A stretch of DNA of 64,000 nucleotides from Streptomyces sp. NBC_01497 (GCF_036250695.1 NZ_CP109427.1:310001-374000); one strand, 5' to 3'; counted from the stretch's first letter, positions 26,183 to 34,781 are shown. Numbers and translations: made by a program. Notes: generated from the sequence alone by a model not told the origin.

Positions 26183-27208
26183 TCACACCGGGTGCAGCCC
26201 CGGGAAGCCAAGCCCGTGGTTCTCGGGCCAGCCCATCCGCAGGTTGAGGCACTGCACGGCGTTGCCCGCGCCGCCCTTGACGAGGTTGTCCAGCGCGGCG
26301 GCGGCGACCAGCCGGCCCGAGCCGGGGTCGAAGGCGTGCCCGACGTCGCAGAAGTTGGAACCGAGCAGGATCTTGGGTTCCGGATAGCGATAGGTGCCCC
26401 GCTTGTGGGCCACCAGCCGTACGAACGGCTCGTCGGCGTACGCCTCGCGGTACGCGGCCCGTACCGCCTTCTCCTCGGTGCCCTCGCGGAGGGTGGTGTG
26501 GCACAGGACCTGCACGCCCCGCACCGCCTCCACTCCGGTCGCCGTCATATGGGCGTCAAGACCCGTGTGCTGAGTCACCTCTGCCTCATGACGATGCGTC
26601 AGCGGCGCGAACAGCCGCATGGCGCCGCTGCGTTCGGCGTGGAGATTGGCGTTCCCGGCGCCGGTGCCGGACCCGCTGGATCCGGTACGGCCGTCCACCA
26701 GTACGGACGACTCGGCCAGTTTCGCCTGGGCGAGCGGGTGCAGTGCGAGGATCGCGGCGTTGGCCATGCAGCCGGGGACGCTGATCATGCGCGCGGTGCG
26801 CAGCCGCTCCCGGTGCAGCTCGGGGATGCCGGGGACGAAGTCGTCGAGCAGGCCGGGCGCCTCGTGGGCGAGACCGTAGTGACGCTCGTAGACGTCGCCG
26901 TCGCGCAGCCGGAAGTCGCCCGACAGGTCGATCAAGGTGTCCGCGCGCCCGGCCCAGGTGCGCACCAGTTCCATCGTGGAGCGGTGCGGTGTGGCCAGGA
27001 GGACCACGTCGCAGTCGGCCGCCCGCTCGGCGTCGCAGAAGGTGAGGTCGGTGACCGAGCGGAGATTGGGATGCACACTGTCAACGCGTTTGCCCGGGAA
27101 GCGCGAGGACACCGCGGCCGCCACCTCTGTTTCCGGGTGGCCGAGGAGCAGCCGCAGCAGCTCGCCGCCGATATAGCCGGCCGCGCCGAACACCGCTGCC
27201 CTGATCAT
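26183..27208 (-). CDS. lysY: LysW-gamma-acyl-phosphate reductase (ArgC-like)
   Basis: LysY reduces the LysW-bound acyl phosphate to the semialdehyde with NADPH. The 341-residue protein has the Rossmann start AAVFGAAGYIGGELLRLL, the catalytic Cys in SVPGCMANAAILAL, GSSGSGTGAGNANLHAERS and a late GAGNAVQCLNLRMGWPE, all typical of ArgC/LysY enzymes. It overlaps lysX by four bases and is followed by a 94-base gap before lysZ. Since arginine and lysine synthesis in Streptomyces use acetylated intermediates and the DAP pathway respectively, this copy belongs to secondary metabolism. Confidence 0.92.
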   Translation of the reverse strand: MIRAAVFGAAGYIGGELLRLLLGHPETEVAAAVSSRFPGKRVDSVHPNLRSVTDLTFCDAERAADCDVVLLATPHRSTMELVRTWAGRADTLIDLSGDFRLRDGDVYERHYGLAHEAPGLLDDFVPGIPELHRERLRTARMISVPGCMANAAILALHPLAQAKLAESSVLVDGRTGSSGSGTGAGNANLHAERSGAMRLFAPLTHRHEAEVTQHTGLDAHMTATGVEAVRGVQVLCHTTLREGTEEKAVRAAYREAYADEPFVRLVAHKRGTYRYPEPKILLGSNFCDVGHAFDPGSGRLVAAAALDNLVKGGAGNAVQCLNLRMGWPENHGLGFPGLHPV

Positions 27209-28071
27209 GTGTTCACCTCCAGCACGAGTCGGTCGACGATCTCCTGGGCCACGTCGGTCCGGTCACCGTGCGCGTGCTGGAAGCCCTTGAACTCGACTCC
27301 GTGATTGACCTCCAGCACGTACGGGCGGCCGTCGCGGTCCTCGACGAGGTCGACGCCGGCGATCTGCGCGCCGGTCTCCTTCGCGGCGGCCGCGGCGGGT
27401 GCGGCGATGTCCGGGGTCAGCTCGCATGGTTCCGTTGTGCTGCCGCGCGCCACGTTGGTGCGCCATTCGTCCGACCTGCGGTAGACGGCGCCGATGGGGG
27501 TGCCTCCGACGACGATCACCCGGATGTCCCGGTCCGGCTTGTCCACGTAGCTCTGCAGGTAGACCAGCTTGGCCTGGGGCGAGGGCAGCGCGTCGCAGTA
27601 CTCCAGCACCGTGCGCAGCGCTGCCGCGTCGGGCAGGAGCGCCACGCGCCGGCCCCACGAGCCGACCAGGGGCTTGAGCACCACCGGGTAGCCGAGCCGC
27701 TCCGCCGCCTCCTCGCCGGCCTCCGCGGTCAGGGCGAGGGCGGCGGGCGGGGTGGGTATGCCGGCCGCGCGCAACGCGAGCGACGTACGCCACTTGTCGC
27801 CGCAGGTCTCCACGGCGGCGGCCGAGTCGAGGACGGGAACGCCCATGGCTTCGAAGGTCAGGGCCGCGTAGAGCGCGCGGGTCGCGGAGATCTCCCGGTT
27901 GAGCACCAGGTCCCACGGCGGGCGGCCGTCGTCCAGGTGCTGGTGCACCGTCCGCGCGTCGATGAGTGTACGAGGGATTCCCCGGCGGTCCAGGGCCTCC
28001 AGGATCCGCTTCTCCTCGAAGCGGACCCGGGAGGCCAGCAACGCCGTCCGGGGCGCTGGGGTGGGCCTCAC
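27205..28071 (-). CDS. lysX: LysW-glutamate/aminoadipate ligase (RimK-like ATP-grasp)
   Basis: LysX ligates the alpha-amino group of the substrate amino acid to the C-terminal Glu of LysW, using ATP. The 288-residue protein has the RimK-type ATP-grasp fold: NREISATRALYAALTFEAMG, GYPVVLKPLVGSWGRRV, QSYVDKPDRDIRVIVVGG, and metal-binding EDRDGRPYVLEVNHGVEFKG. The length is normal for LysX/ArgX (about 280). The start is GTG, five bases after the lysW stop, and the stop overlaps the lysY start, so W-X-Y are translated as a unit. Whether it prefers Glu or aminoadipate cannot be settled by eye. Confidence 0.92.
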   Translation of the reverse strand: MRPTPAPRTALLASRVRFEEKRILEALDRRGIPRTLIDARTVHQHLDDGRPPWDLVLNREISATRALYAALTFEAMGVPVLDSAAAVETCGDKWRTSLALRAAGIPTPPAALALTAEAGEEAAERLGYPVVLKPLVGSWGRRVALLPDAAALRTVLEYCDALPSPQAKLVYLQSYVDKPDRDIRVIVVGGTPIGAVYRRSDEWRTNVARGSTTEPCELTPDIAAPAAAAAKETGAQIAGVDLVEDRDGRPYVLEVNHGVEFKGFQHAHGDRTDVAQEIVDRLVLEVNT

Positions 28072-28075
28072 GTCG

Positions 28076-28252
28076 TTACTCTCCCCAGTCCTCTTCGACC
28101 TCGGGGGCCACGGCGAGCAGCAGGGGCCGCGTGGTGACGACCTCCAGTTCGCTACGGCACTCGGGGCACTCGATGACCTCGCTCGCGGAGACGGAATCGT
28201 CGACCTTGAGCGGGCCGTCGCACTCGGGGCAGGTCTGGGTCGCGGTCGTCAT
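28076..28252 (-). CDS. lysW: LysW amino-group carrier protein
   Basis: This 58-residue acidic protein is the defining gene of the cluster. It has two zinc-binding CPEC motifs (residues 8-11 and 29-32) and ends EVEEDWGE; the C-terminal EDWGE is the canonical LysW tail whose final Glu gamma-carboxylate carries the amino acid. LysW protects the alpha-amino group and presents the substrate to partner enzymes by charge. GGAAGGA stands just before the ATG. It is first of the W-X-Y unit, 157 bases after the transketolase genes. The gene is too short for most gene finders and could easily be missed. Confidence 0.96.
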   Translation of the reverse strand: MTTATQTCPECDGPLKVDDSVSASEVIECPECRSELEVVTTRPLLLAVAPEVEEDWGE

Positions 28253-28409
28253 GAGATGTCCTTCCGTTGGGTTGGTCGGTGCTGTGTTGTCCTGCGCGTG
28301 AATGGTGCGGTGAGTGGTACCGCCGTCGTGGGCGGTGGAGGGGGCTCCCCGGGGCTTCCCCGTGGGCGTTGCGGACGGTGGCGTGCGCGGGACCGGTGGT
28401 GCCGGTCTC

Positions 28410-29504
28410 TCACGTCCCGGCGGGTGCCCGGCCGGCCGCCGGTCCTTCGAGCGCTTCCATGACGGTCGCCGCGGTCCGCTCCGCGGTGATCCCGTAGCGG
28501 TCGAGCAGGTACTGCTGGCTGCCGGCGGTGTCGCTGAACCGGTCCGGCATCCCGATGCGCAGCACCCGCGTCGGGCGTGTCTCGGCCAGCGCCTCGCACA
28601 CGGCGCCGCCGAGGCCGCCGCTGCGCCAGTGCTCCTCCACCGTGACCACCAGGGAAGCGTCCGCGCTCGCGCCGAGCAGCGTCTCGGTGTCGAGCGGCCG
28701 CAGGGTGTGCATGTTCAGCACGCACGCGGAGACTCCGCGTGCGGCCAGCAGCTCCGCGGCCTCGGTGCAGGCCGTCACGGGATGGGGTCCGCAGCCCACG
28801 AGCACGACGTCCGTTCCGGGGCGCAGCAGTTGGGCGCGGCCGATGACCGCGGGCTCGTCGCAGGGGACGGCCGGTGTCGCCTTGCGGCCGAGCCGCACGT
28901 ACATCGGGCCCGGCAGGTCGCGGCTCTGCTCGACCACCCCGGCGGTGGCGGCCGCGTCGGCGGGGACGACGACGGTCATGGTGGGCAGCGCCCGCATGAC
29001 GGTCAGGTCTTCCAACGCCTGGTGCGTGGGGCCGAGATGGCCGGCCGCGAGCCCGCCGTGTGTGGCCATGATCCGTACCGGCAGCTCCGGGTAGGCGATG
29101 TCGACCTTCACGGCCTCCAGCGCCCGCGCGCTCGCGAATCCGGCCATCGTGTTGACGAACGGCATCCGGCCGAGGGATGCGAGTCCCGCGGCGATGCCCA
29201 TCAGGTTGTGCTCGGCGATGCCGAGGTTGACGTAGCGCTCACCGGCCGCCTCGGTGTGGCGCGGGCCGAACAGCCCGGTGTCGGTGTCCAGGCACATCAG
29301 CCGCGGGTCGTCGGGAAGCAGCTCCATCAGACGGTCGCGGTAGGCCTCGCGGGTCACCCCGGGAGCCCCGGCCTCGCGCTCCTGATGCGCGGCGAGCCCG
29401 CGTCCGGCCGCCCGGCCGGTCCTCCTCGTGCTCTGTGTGCTCCGCGCGCGGCCGGTGTCGGCGTCGCCCGCGGTATGCGTGTCGCGCTCGGTGGTCGTGG
29501 TCAT
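28410..29504 (-). CDS. transketolase, C-terminal subunit
   Basis: The 364-residue protein holds the pyrimidine-binding and C-terminal domains of a transketolase. RYVNLGIAEHNLMGIAAGLA contains the catalytic Glu that activates thiamine diphosphate. SLGRMPFVNTMAGFASARA and GPTHQALEDLTVMRALPTMTV follow, and the C-terminal domain holds VVLVGCGPHPVTACTEAAELL and VVTVEEHWRSGGLGG. About 50 N-terminal residues are low-complexity. Split transketolases occur in secondary metabolism. In LysW pathways they add a two-carbon ketol unit to the LysW-bound semialdehyde. The ATG overlaps the stop of the N-terminal subunit by four bases, giving equal synthesis. Confidence 0.92.
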   Translation of the reverse strand: MTTTTERDTHTAGDADTGRARSTQSTRRTGRAAGRGLAAHQEREAGAPGVTREAYRDRLMELLPDDPRLMCLDTDTGLFGPRHTEAAGERYVNLGIAEHNLMGIAAGLASLGRMPFVNTMAGFASARALEAVKVDIAYPELPVRIMATHGGLAAGHLGPTHQALEDLTVMRALPTMTVVVPADAAATAGVVEQSRDLPGPMYVRLGRKATPAVPCDEPAVIGRAQLLRPGTDVVLVGCGPHPVTACTEAAELLAARGVSACVLNMHTLRPLDTETLLGASADASLVVTVEEHWRSGGLGGAVCEALAETRPTRVLRIGMPDRFSDTAGSQQYLLDRYGITAERTAATVMEALEGPAAGRAPAGT

Positions 29505-30403
29505 TTCTCGTCCTCCTTTCCGGTCGTTCGGTCCTCTTCCGTGCTCCTGACGCCCTCCCCGGAACGGCGCAGCACAGCGCGCGCCTTGGCGAGGTTGCGT
29601 TCGGAGAAGGTCACGTAGTGGCAGGCCGGGCGGCCCTCCAGGAACGGCAGGCCGTGTCCCTTGGTGGTCCTCGCGATGACGACGCTGGGCCGGCCCGGCT
29701 CCCACGGCGCACTGCCGAGTGCCTCGGTCAGCTCGCCCAGGTCGTGGCCGTCGAACTCGCGCACCGCCCAGCCGAAGCTGCGCCAGCGGTCCGCGAGCGG
29801 TTCCATCGCGGCGATCCCGTCCGTGGGCCCCGTCAGCTGCAGGCTGTTGCGGTCCACCACCGCGACCAGCCGGTCGAGGCCCAGTGACGCGGCGCCGATG
29901 GCTGCCTCCCAGACCGAGCCCTCCTGGAGTTCGCCGTCGCCCATGAGCACGAACGTCCTGCTGTCCCTGCCCTCCAGCCGGGTCCCCAGCGCGAAGCCGC
30001 AGCCCAGCGCGAGTCCGTGACCGAGTGATCCGGTGGCCGCCTCGACTCCCTCCACCGCCCGTACCGGGTGGCCGAGCAGCCGGCTTCCGGGGCGCGCGTA
30101 GGTGTCCAGCTCACCGACGGGGAAGTAACCGCGCTCGGCGAGCGTCGCGTACAGCCCGACGGCCGCGTGTCCCTTGCTGAGGACGAAGCGGTCGCGCTCG
30201 GGCGCGTCGGGCCGGTCCGGGTACACGTTCATCACGTCGAAGTACAGGGCGGTCATGATCTCCGTCGCGGAGTACGCGCCGCCGAGGTGTCCGCCCTCGG
30301 GTCCCGCGCACATGTCCGCGACGTGTTCCCTGATGCGGGTGGCCCTCTCCCGCAGGGCGTCCAGGTCCGTCGTCCGCCGTGCCCGGGGCAGGGTCGTCGT
30401 CAT
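29501..30403 (-). CDS. transketolase, N-terminal subunit
   Basis: The 300-residue protein is the thiamine-diphosphate-binding half. [20 protein letters not shown] and [19 protein letters not shown] are near the N-terminus. [19 protein letters not shown] and the TPP/magnesium motif [16 protein letters not shown] ending near [13 protein letters not shown] follow. It forms a heterodimer-of-dimers with the next gene's product. It overlaps the aminotransferase gene by four bases at its start and the C-terminal subunit by four at its end. Primary transketolase is a single chain in Streptomyces, so this pair is specific to the pathway. The donor (for example xylulose 5-phosphate) is inferred from characterised clusters. 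Confidence 0.93.
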   Translation of the reverse strand: MTTTLPRARRTTDLDALRERATRIREHVADMCAGPEGGHLGGAYSATEIMTALYFDVMNVYPDRPDAPERDRFVLSKGHAAVGLYATLAERGYFPVGELDTYARPGSRLLGHPVRAVEGVEAATGSLGHGLALGCGFALGTRLEGRDSRTFVLMGDGELQEGSVWEAAIGAASLGLDRLVAVVDRNSLQLTGPTDGIAAMEPLADRWRSFGWAVREFDGHDLGELTEALGSAPWEPGRPSVVIARTTKGHGLPFLEGRPACHYVTFSERNLAKARAVLRRSGEGVRSTEEDRTTGKEDEK

Positions 30404-31734
30404 GCCGTCACCCCCGCGAAGCTGCCCACGGTGTCCAGGTGCTGCCAGGTCTTCTCGAACGCGTCCGCGTACCGGTCCAGGAGCGCGCCGCTGCCGGGGT
30501 TGAGGTGGCGTTTCTGGATGGTCAGGGAATCCCGTACGACCTCGTGGCTCACGGGGTACTGCGCGTGCGAGTGGACCGAGTGCTGCGAGCCGTACGAGCC
30601 GGCGGGCGGCCGTTCCTCGCCCGCGTCCAGCGCCGCCCAGGGGTAGCCGCGACCGAAGCCGGCGCGCTCGCGGAAGACCGTCTGGTCGGGCAGCGGCATC
30701 AGCTGGTACCGGGACATCGGCACGCCCTCCGCGCGCAGCACCCGGCGCAGCGCGTCCCTGAAACGTTCCGGGGTGACGCCGTGAAGACCGGCGGCTGCCG
30801 GGTCGAACCGGAAGCGCAGGATGTGCCACACGTGGGTGGTGCCGGCCAGTGGCCGTGGCACGGTGAGGCCGGGCAGGTCGCGCAGACGGCCGAGGAACCG
30901 GCCGATGTTGGTCTGGCGTGCCTGCTCATACTCCTCGAAGCGGCTCAGCTGCGCGGTGGCGAAGGCGGCCTGGATACCGTTCATCTTCTGGTTCCAGCCG
31001 AGTTGGTGGGAGACGTAGTCGCGCTCCTTGCCGCTCTCCATCACCTCGCCGAACTGGCGGGCGCGGCGGGCCGATTCGGCAAGCGTGTCGTCGTTGGTCA
31101 CCAGCAGCCCGCCCTCGCCGCAGGTCGGGATGTTCTTGGTGACCTGGAGGCTGAAGGCGCCCATGTCCCCGAGGCCGCCCACCGGGCTGCCGTGGTGGGT
31201 CGCTCCCGGTGCCTGTGCGGCGTCCTCGACCACCGCGATGCCGTGGCGGCGGGCGATGTCGTTGATGCGGTCCATGTCCGCCGGCGCGCCGTGCAGGTGA
31301 ACGGGGATGATCGCGCGGGTCCTCGAAGTGATGCGGCGCTCGACGTCCGCCGGGTCCAGGTTGAAGGTGACGGGGTCGACGTCGGCGAAGACGGGCACGG
31401 CCATGTTGTGCAGCGGGGCGAGCCCGGTCGCGATGAACGTCAGTGCCGGCACGATCACTTCACTGCCGGGTCCCACGCCGAGCGCGGACAGCGCGAGCGA
31501 GAGCGCCGCGGTACCGTTCGCGACAGCCACGCAGTGGCCGAAGCCGAACCGTTCGGCCCACTGCCGCTCCAGCGAACTGACCGGTGTCTCGCCGTCCGCG
31601 TCGGACACGAACCGTCCGCCGTCCAGGGCGTCGAGCACCGCCTTGCGGTCCTCGTCCTCGATCACCGGCCACTCCACGTGGCGTTCGGTCTTCGCCACGG
31701 CGGGTGTACCGCCGAGTACTGCGAGCTTGTTCAT
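30400..31734 (-). CDS. DegT/DnrJ/EryC1-type PLP aminotransferase
   Basis: The 444-residue enzyme belongs to the sugar/AHBA aminotransferase family. [20 protein letters not shown] is near residue 71, [16 protein letters not shown] binds PLP, and [15 protein letters not shown] follows. The Schiff-base Lys200 lies in [15 protein letters not shown]. It should aminate the ketone left after ketol transfer, giving a 2,6-diamino-5,7-dihydroxy acid still on LysW. GAGAGGAC precedes the ATG at 31734. It overlaps the transketolase N-subunit gene by four bases, which ties the two steps together. At 444 residues it is longer than the usual 370-400, mainly through an insertion near the C-terminus around [20 protein letters not shown]. 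Confidence 0.93.
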   Translation of the reverse strand: MNKLAVLGGTPAVAKTERHVEWPVIEDEDRKAVLDALDGGRFVSDADGETPVSSLERQWAERFGFGHCVAVANGTAALSLALSALGVGPGSEVIVPALTFIATGLAPLHNMAVPVFADVDPVTFNLDPADVERRITSRTRAIIPVHLHGAPADMDRINDIARRHGIAVVEDAAQAPGATHHGSPVGGLGDMGAFSLQVTKNIPTCGEGGLLVTNDDTLAESARRARQFGEVMESGKERDYVSHQLGWNQKMNGIQAAFATAQLSRFEEYEQARQTNIGRFLGRLRDLPGLTVPRPLAGTTHVWHILRFRFDPAAAGLHGVTPERFRDALRRVLRAEGVPMSRYQLMPLPDQTVFRERAGFGRGYPWAALDAGEERPPAGSYGSQHSVHSHAQYPVSHEVVRDSLTIQKRHLNPGSGALLDRYADAFEKTWQHLDTVGSFAGVTA

Positions 31735-31776
31735 GTCGTCCTCTCTGGCGGCGAGGGACTCCCGCGCCGCCGGTAC

Positions 31777-31804
31777 GGTCACAACGCCCCGGTCACAACG
31801 CCCC
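31777..31804. repeat. 14-base tandem duplication at the end of the BtrH-like gene
   Basis: GGTCACAACGCCCC occurs twice with no gap (31777-31790 and 31791-31804). The second copy contains the gene's last codons and stop. The repeat duplicates the stop context and adds spacing before the aminotransferase ribosome site, and looks like a recent slippage event. Confidence 0.7.
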
Positions 31805-32830
31805 GACGGCGCGTCGGACGGCCTCGATCGCGTCGGTGTAGCGCCACCGCAGCACCTCCGCGTGCCGGCGCAGGTCTGCCGCCGCTCCGGCCGGGTCGTC
31901 CAGGGAATGTGCCCCGGTGATCCGCAGCGGGGTCCACGCGTGCGCGACGCTCTCCACGGCACGGCCGGCTCCGGCGAGTGCCGGCAGCCGCCAGGCGGTC
32001 CCCCGCTCTCGCAGGAGTTCGCCGTGGAGTGCCGCTTGCGCCTGCATGCCCCAGCCGAACGGGTAGAGCTCCTGCAGCGGGCGGGTCTCGCCGGCCCGTG
32101 CGCCGGCTGCCAACTCCCTTGCGTAGCGGTCGAGTCCGGCCAGCCCGGCGTACCCCTCCCCCTCCCCCGGCTCCTCGAACTGCTCCAGGTTCGCGCGCAG
32201 CCAGCCGGCGAGGCGGCCGGGGTCGGGAACCGCCTGGGCCTCTCCCGCCGAGACGGCGAGGCACCGCCGGCTGATCTCCGAGTCGCTGAAGAAGGCGTCC
32301 TGATGGTCCTGCGGGTTCGCCGACCCCCAGCTGCGCAGGAAGTCGTCGACCGGGAGCGGCCCCTGGAACGCCGGGGGCATCGCGTCGGACACGTGGACCA
32401 GGCCCCTGCGTTCGTCGAGGCCGTACACGACGAGCAGATGCGCGGCGTGCACGTCGCCGAAGGCCGGCCGGAAGGGGAGGTAGTAGTTGTCCACGGCGGC
32501 GATGACGAGTCGGCGTTCCGCCAGCGACTCCCGGATCTCACGCAGTGGATCGTCCTGGTTTTCGGGGCGCCACCAGGAGGACGTCACGTCGTGGTGGGGG
32601 AACAGGCTGCGGCCGAGGTCTCCCCGGTACCTGCACGGGTAGTAGAACTCCTCCGACCGTACGTCACCCGGGACGTGACGGAACTCCCAGCCCGCGCCGA
32701 GCGCGGGCAGCGGCTCGGTACCCGTGTGGGCCAGCACGGAGGCGAACGTGGACTGGAGGCAGCTGACGGGGTCCCGGTACCAGAGCAGGGGCGTCTCGGT
32801 CCGTGCGGGAGCGAGCGGTTCACTGGTCAT
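31793..32830 (-). CDS. BtrH-like protein (papain-like acyl/aminoacyl transferase candidate)
   Basis: The 345-residue protein resembles the BtrH_N domain, named for the butirosin enzyme that moves an acyl chain from a carrier protein to an amine. It has an N-terminal Cys (Cys24, in [18 protein letters not shown]), the [22 protein letters not shown] block near 116-137 with His128 and His131, and an Asp in [13 protein letters not shown]. Cys, His and Asp in this order suit a C39/transglutaminase-like active site. The C-terminal third is helical and unrecognised. It overlaps the next upstream gene by eleven bases, so the two products probably work together. The pair could be the aziridine-forming enzyme analogous to AziU3/U2, or this protein could transfer the product from LysW. 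Both are inference. Confidence 0.6.
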   Translation of the reverse strand: MTSEPLAPARTETPLLWYRDPVSCLQSTFASVLAHTGTEPLPALGAGWEFRHVPGDVRSEEFYYPCRYRGDLGRSLFPHHDVTSSWWRPENQDDPLREIRESLAERRLVIAAVDNYYLPFRPAFGDVHAAHLLVVYGLDERRGLVHVSDAMPPAFQGPLPVDDFLRSWGSANPQDHQDAFFSDSEISRRCLAVSAGEAQAVPDPGRLAGWLRANLEQFEEPGEGEGYAGLAGLDRYARELAAGARAGETRPLQELYPFGWGMQAQAALHGELLRERGTAWRLPALAGAGRAVESVAHAWTPLRITGAHSLDDPAGAAADLRRHAEVLRWRYTDAIEAVRRAVGAL

Positions 32831-33542
32831 GGCCGGCCTCCGGGTTCTCGGTGGACGTGTGCGGGGCGACGGACCCATCCCGTACGACGGGCCGCTGCGG
32901 CGGTGTCGCCGACTCCTGCAATGTGGCGGCGAAGACGTGGACGGCCGCGTTGGGGGGCAGCCGGAATCCCGTCAGGACCGAGCGGCGCGTCACCGGGATC
33001 CGCTGCGACCACATCGCGGCCTGTACGTGTCGCTGGACGTGGTGCGGATAGTGCATCACCGGCGTCCGGTAGGCCTCCGTCTCGCCGAACCATGCCGGCG
33101 CCACCCAGAAGTCGGAGACACGCAGCCACTCGGCGTCGACGCCGCCGTCCTCGAAGTGCATCTCCACGACGTCCTCGGCGCGCCTCTCGGACGCCGCGAG
33201 CACATGCAGCCAGTCGTAGCGACCGGGCGGGACCGGCACGAACTGCCCGTCACAGCGCACGTTGTCGTCGCCTGCCGCGATCCTCGGGAACACGTACGGG
33301 ACACCGCCGACACTCACCGGCTCACGCCCCGCGGGGCCGCCGGGCAGGAACTCCGCCGGGAACGAGTTGCCCCAGACGTTGAACGATCCGCGGGAGGTGT
33401 CGTCCGCCGTGGAGACGCCGATGTTGTTGACGTACGGCGCCAGGTCCACGGTTCGGCACGGCGCGCTCCCCCCGGCCGTACCGGAGGCGCTCCCCGTGTC
33501 GACGGGGCCCGTGGCGGTGATGGATGCGAATAGGTCGGTCAC
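32820..33542 (-). CDS. protein of unknown function, first gene of the LysW operon
   Basis: I do not recognise this 240-residue protein with certainty. It looks like a soluble beta-rich fold: VDLAPYVNNIGVS, WGNSFPAEFLPGG, GGVPYVFPRIAAGDDNVRCD, PGRYDWLHVLAASERRAED, GVDAEWLRVSDFW, YPHHVQ, and a late LPPNAAVHVFAATLQ. This carbohydrate-binding-like layout (NxxG, PxGRYDW, SDFW, HVFAxTL) recurs in actinobacterial proteins of unknown role, as I remember them. The GTG at 33542 follows AGGGGA by six bases; a GTG two codons earlier is possible. It overlaps the BtrH-like gene by eleven bases and is the first gene after the divergent promoter. Its constant partner gene suggests a two-component enzyme. Confidence 0.5.
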   Translation of the reverse strand: MTDLFASITATGPVDTGSASGTAGGSAPCRTVDLAPYVNNIGVSTADDTSRGSFNVWGNSFPAEFLPGGPAGREPVSVGGVPYVFPRIAAGDDNVRCDGQFVPVPPGRYDWLHVLAASERRAEDVVEMHFEDGGVDAEWLRVSDFWVAPAWFGETEAYRTPVMHYPHHVQRHVQAAMWSQRIPVTRRSVLTGFRLPPNAAVHVFAATLQESATPPQRPVVRDGSVAPHTSTENPEAGHDQ

Positions 33543-33938
33543 GATCACTCCCCTGGTCTCCCACCTGCAACAGGGCTGCGATGGGGATTCCTTCTCCATC
33601 GGGCTTCTCCATCAAGACAAACACCGGGGAACGCGTGCGTCCTCCGTCACACGCTTACACGTGCGAGCCGATTTCTCATCCACGCGCCGTAATCCGGGCA
33701 TCATCGCGATGATTTTCGCGTAGTCGCCTGTATGGCCGCGCCCGGAACCGGAGGCCGACATACGGCATGAAATGAGGAATGCCGCAGTTCGCGATGTCAT
33801 CACCACGATTACCCCGGGAGCAACGGCGCGTCCAGGAAGGTCGGTTCGCCGCGACGCAGGGCCCCGCCCCGGGTGTACCGTCCAGGAAAACGGAAACGGA
33901 GAATTCAAGCGATTCCAGAGATTCGAGCGAAGGCGGTT
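33543..33938. promoter_or_regulatory. divergent promoter region of the LysW cluster
   Basis: These 396 bases separate the minus-strand biosynthetic operon from the sulfotransferase gene and are less GC-rich than the surroundings. A perfect 14-base palindrome ATCATCGCGATGAT lies at 33700-33713. A six-base inverted repeat, CGGCAT and ATGCCG with a ten-base gap, lies at 33763-33784. No convincing gene is present. The LuxR-type regulator encoded at the cluster edge is the obvious candidate to bind here. Confidence 0.55.
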
Positions 33939-34703
33939 ATGGTGAGCGAGAATTCGGATACGGAGACCACGGGCGTGACCACGCGGCCACGCGTCATCGC
34001 CCTGTGGAGCGCGCCACGTTCACGCTCCACGGCTTTTCTCCGCATGATGATGGAGCGCGGTGATCTCACGACGCTCCACGAGCCGTTCTCCCACCGATCG
34101 GACTTCGGCTCCACGGAGGTGGCGGGACGCACGGTGACCACGGAGCCCGATCTCATCGAGGCGATTCGCGAACTGGCGCTCACGGCCCCCGTCTTCTTCA
34201 AGGACACGACGGACTTCCGCTTCCCCGGGGTGCTCGCGGACCCGCGCTTCCTCGCGGAGGTCCGGCACACCTTCATCATCCGCAGGCCGGACGAGGTCAT
34301 CGCCTCGCACTACGCGCTCGATCCGGAGGTCACCGCCGACGGCATCGGCTTCGGCAGGCTGCACGAGTTGTTCGAGGCCGTCCGCACGGCAACCGGGACC
34401 ACGCCCGCGGTGGTGGACTCCGACGATCTGCTCGACGACCCGGCGGCCACCGTGCGGCTCTACTGCGAGAGCGTGGGGCTGCCCTTCCGGGCCGACACCC
34501 TGACCTGGGCGAGCGGCATGCGCGAGGAATGGCAGAAGGCCTCAAAGTGGCATGCGGACGCCGGCAGGAGCGGCGGATTCACCCGCACGGAGCGCACTTA
34601 CGAGTTCACGGTGGACAACCATCCCGTGCTCGCGGAGCACCACCGCAGGCAGAAGCCGTACTACGACGATCTGTACCGGCACCGGTTGCCCGTCCACGCG
34701 TGA
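33939..34703 (+). CDS. sulfotransferase-family protein (PAPS-dependent)
   Basis: The 254-residue protein starts a P-loop-like fold with VIALWSAPRSRSTAFLRMM (residues 19-37), matching the 5'-phosphosulfate loop of sulfotransferases. LHEPFSH and VFFKDTTDF follow, and the 3'-phosphate region HTFIIRRPDEVIASHYAL has the Arg and Ser expected of PAPS binding. It belongs to the bacterial group often mislabelled branched-chain aminotransferase-like or sulfotransferase-like. The start at 33939 has GAAGGCGG before it. It is divergent from the LysW operon, whose far end encodes CysC, CysD and CysN, so it very probably sulfates a hydroxyl of the LysW-bound amino acid. That would prime it for elimination or make a stable sulfate ester. 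Confidence 0.8.
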   Translation: MVSENSDTETTGVTTRPRVIALWSAPRSRSTAFLRMMMERGDLTTLHEPFSHRSDFGSTEVAGRTVTTEPDLIEAIRELALTAPVFFKDTTDFRFPGVLADPRFLAEVRHTFIIRRPDEVIASHYALDPEVTADGIGFGRLHELFEAVRTATGTTPAVVDSDDLLDDPAATVRLYCESVGLPFRADTLTWASGMREEWQKASKWHADAGRSGGFTRTERTYEFTVDNHPVLAEHHRRQKPYYDDLYRHRLPVHA

Positions 34704-34781
34704 CCCGCACGCACCCGGCGACCGCCCGTGGCCCCCGCGCCCGGCGGGTCCGGTGGCCGCCCGGCGAACGGAAGGACTGTG

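Noticed and set aside
23885..28252. LysW-LysX-LysY-LysZ-LysK as primary lysine or arginine synthesis
   Set aside because: Streptomyces makes lysine by the diaminopimelate route and arginine by acetylated intermediates; presence of transketolase, sulfotransferase and cluster-linked CysCDN points to secondary metabolism.
33612..33908. 98-codon minus-strand frame in the divergent LysW promoter region
   Set aside because: No ribosome site or motif, and it covers the palindromes expected to be regulatory.
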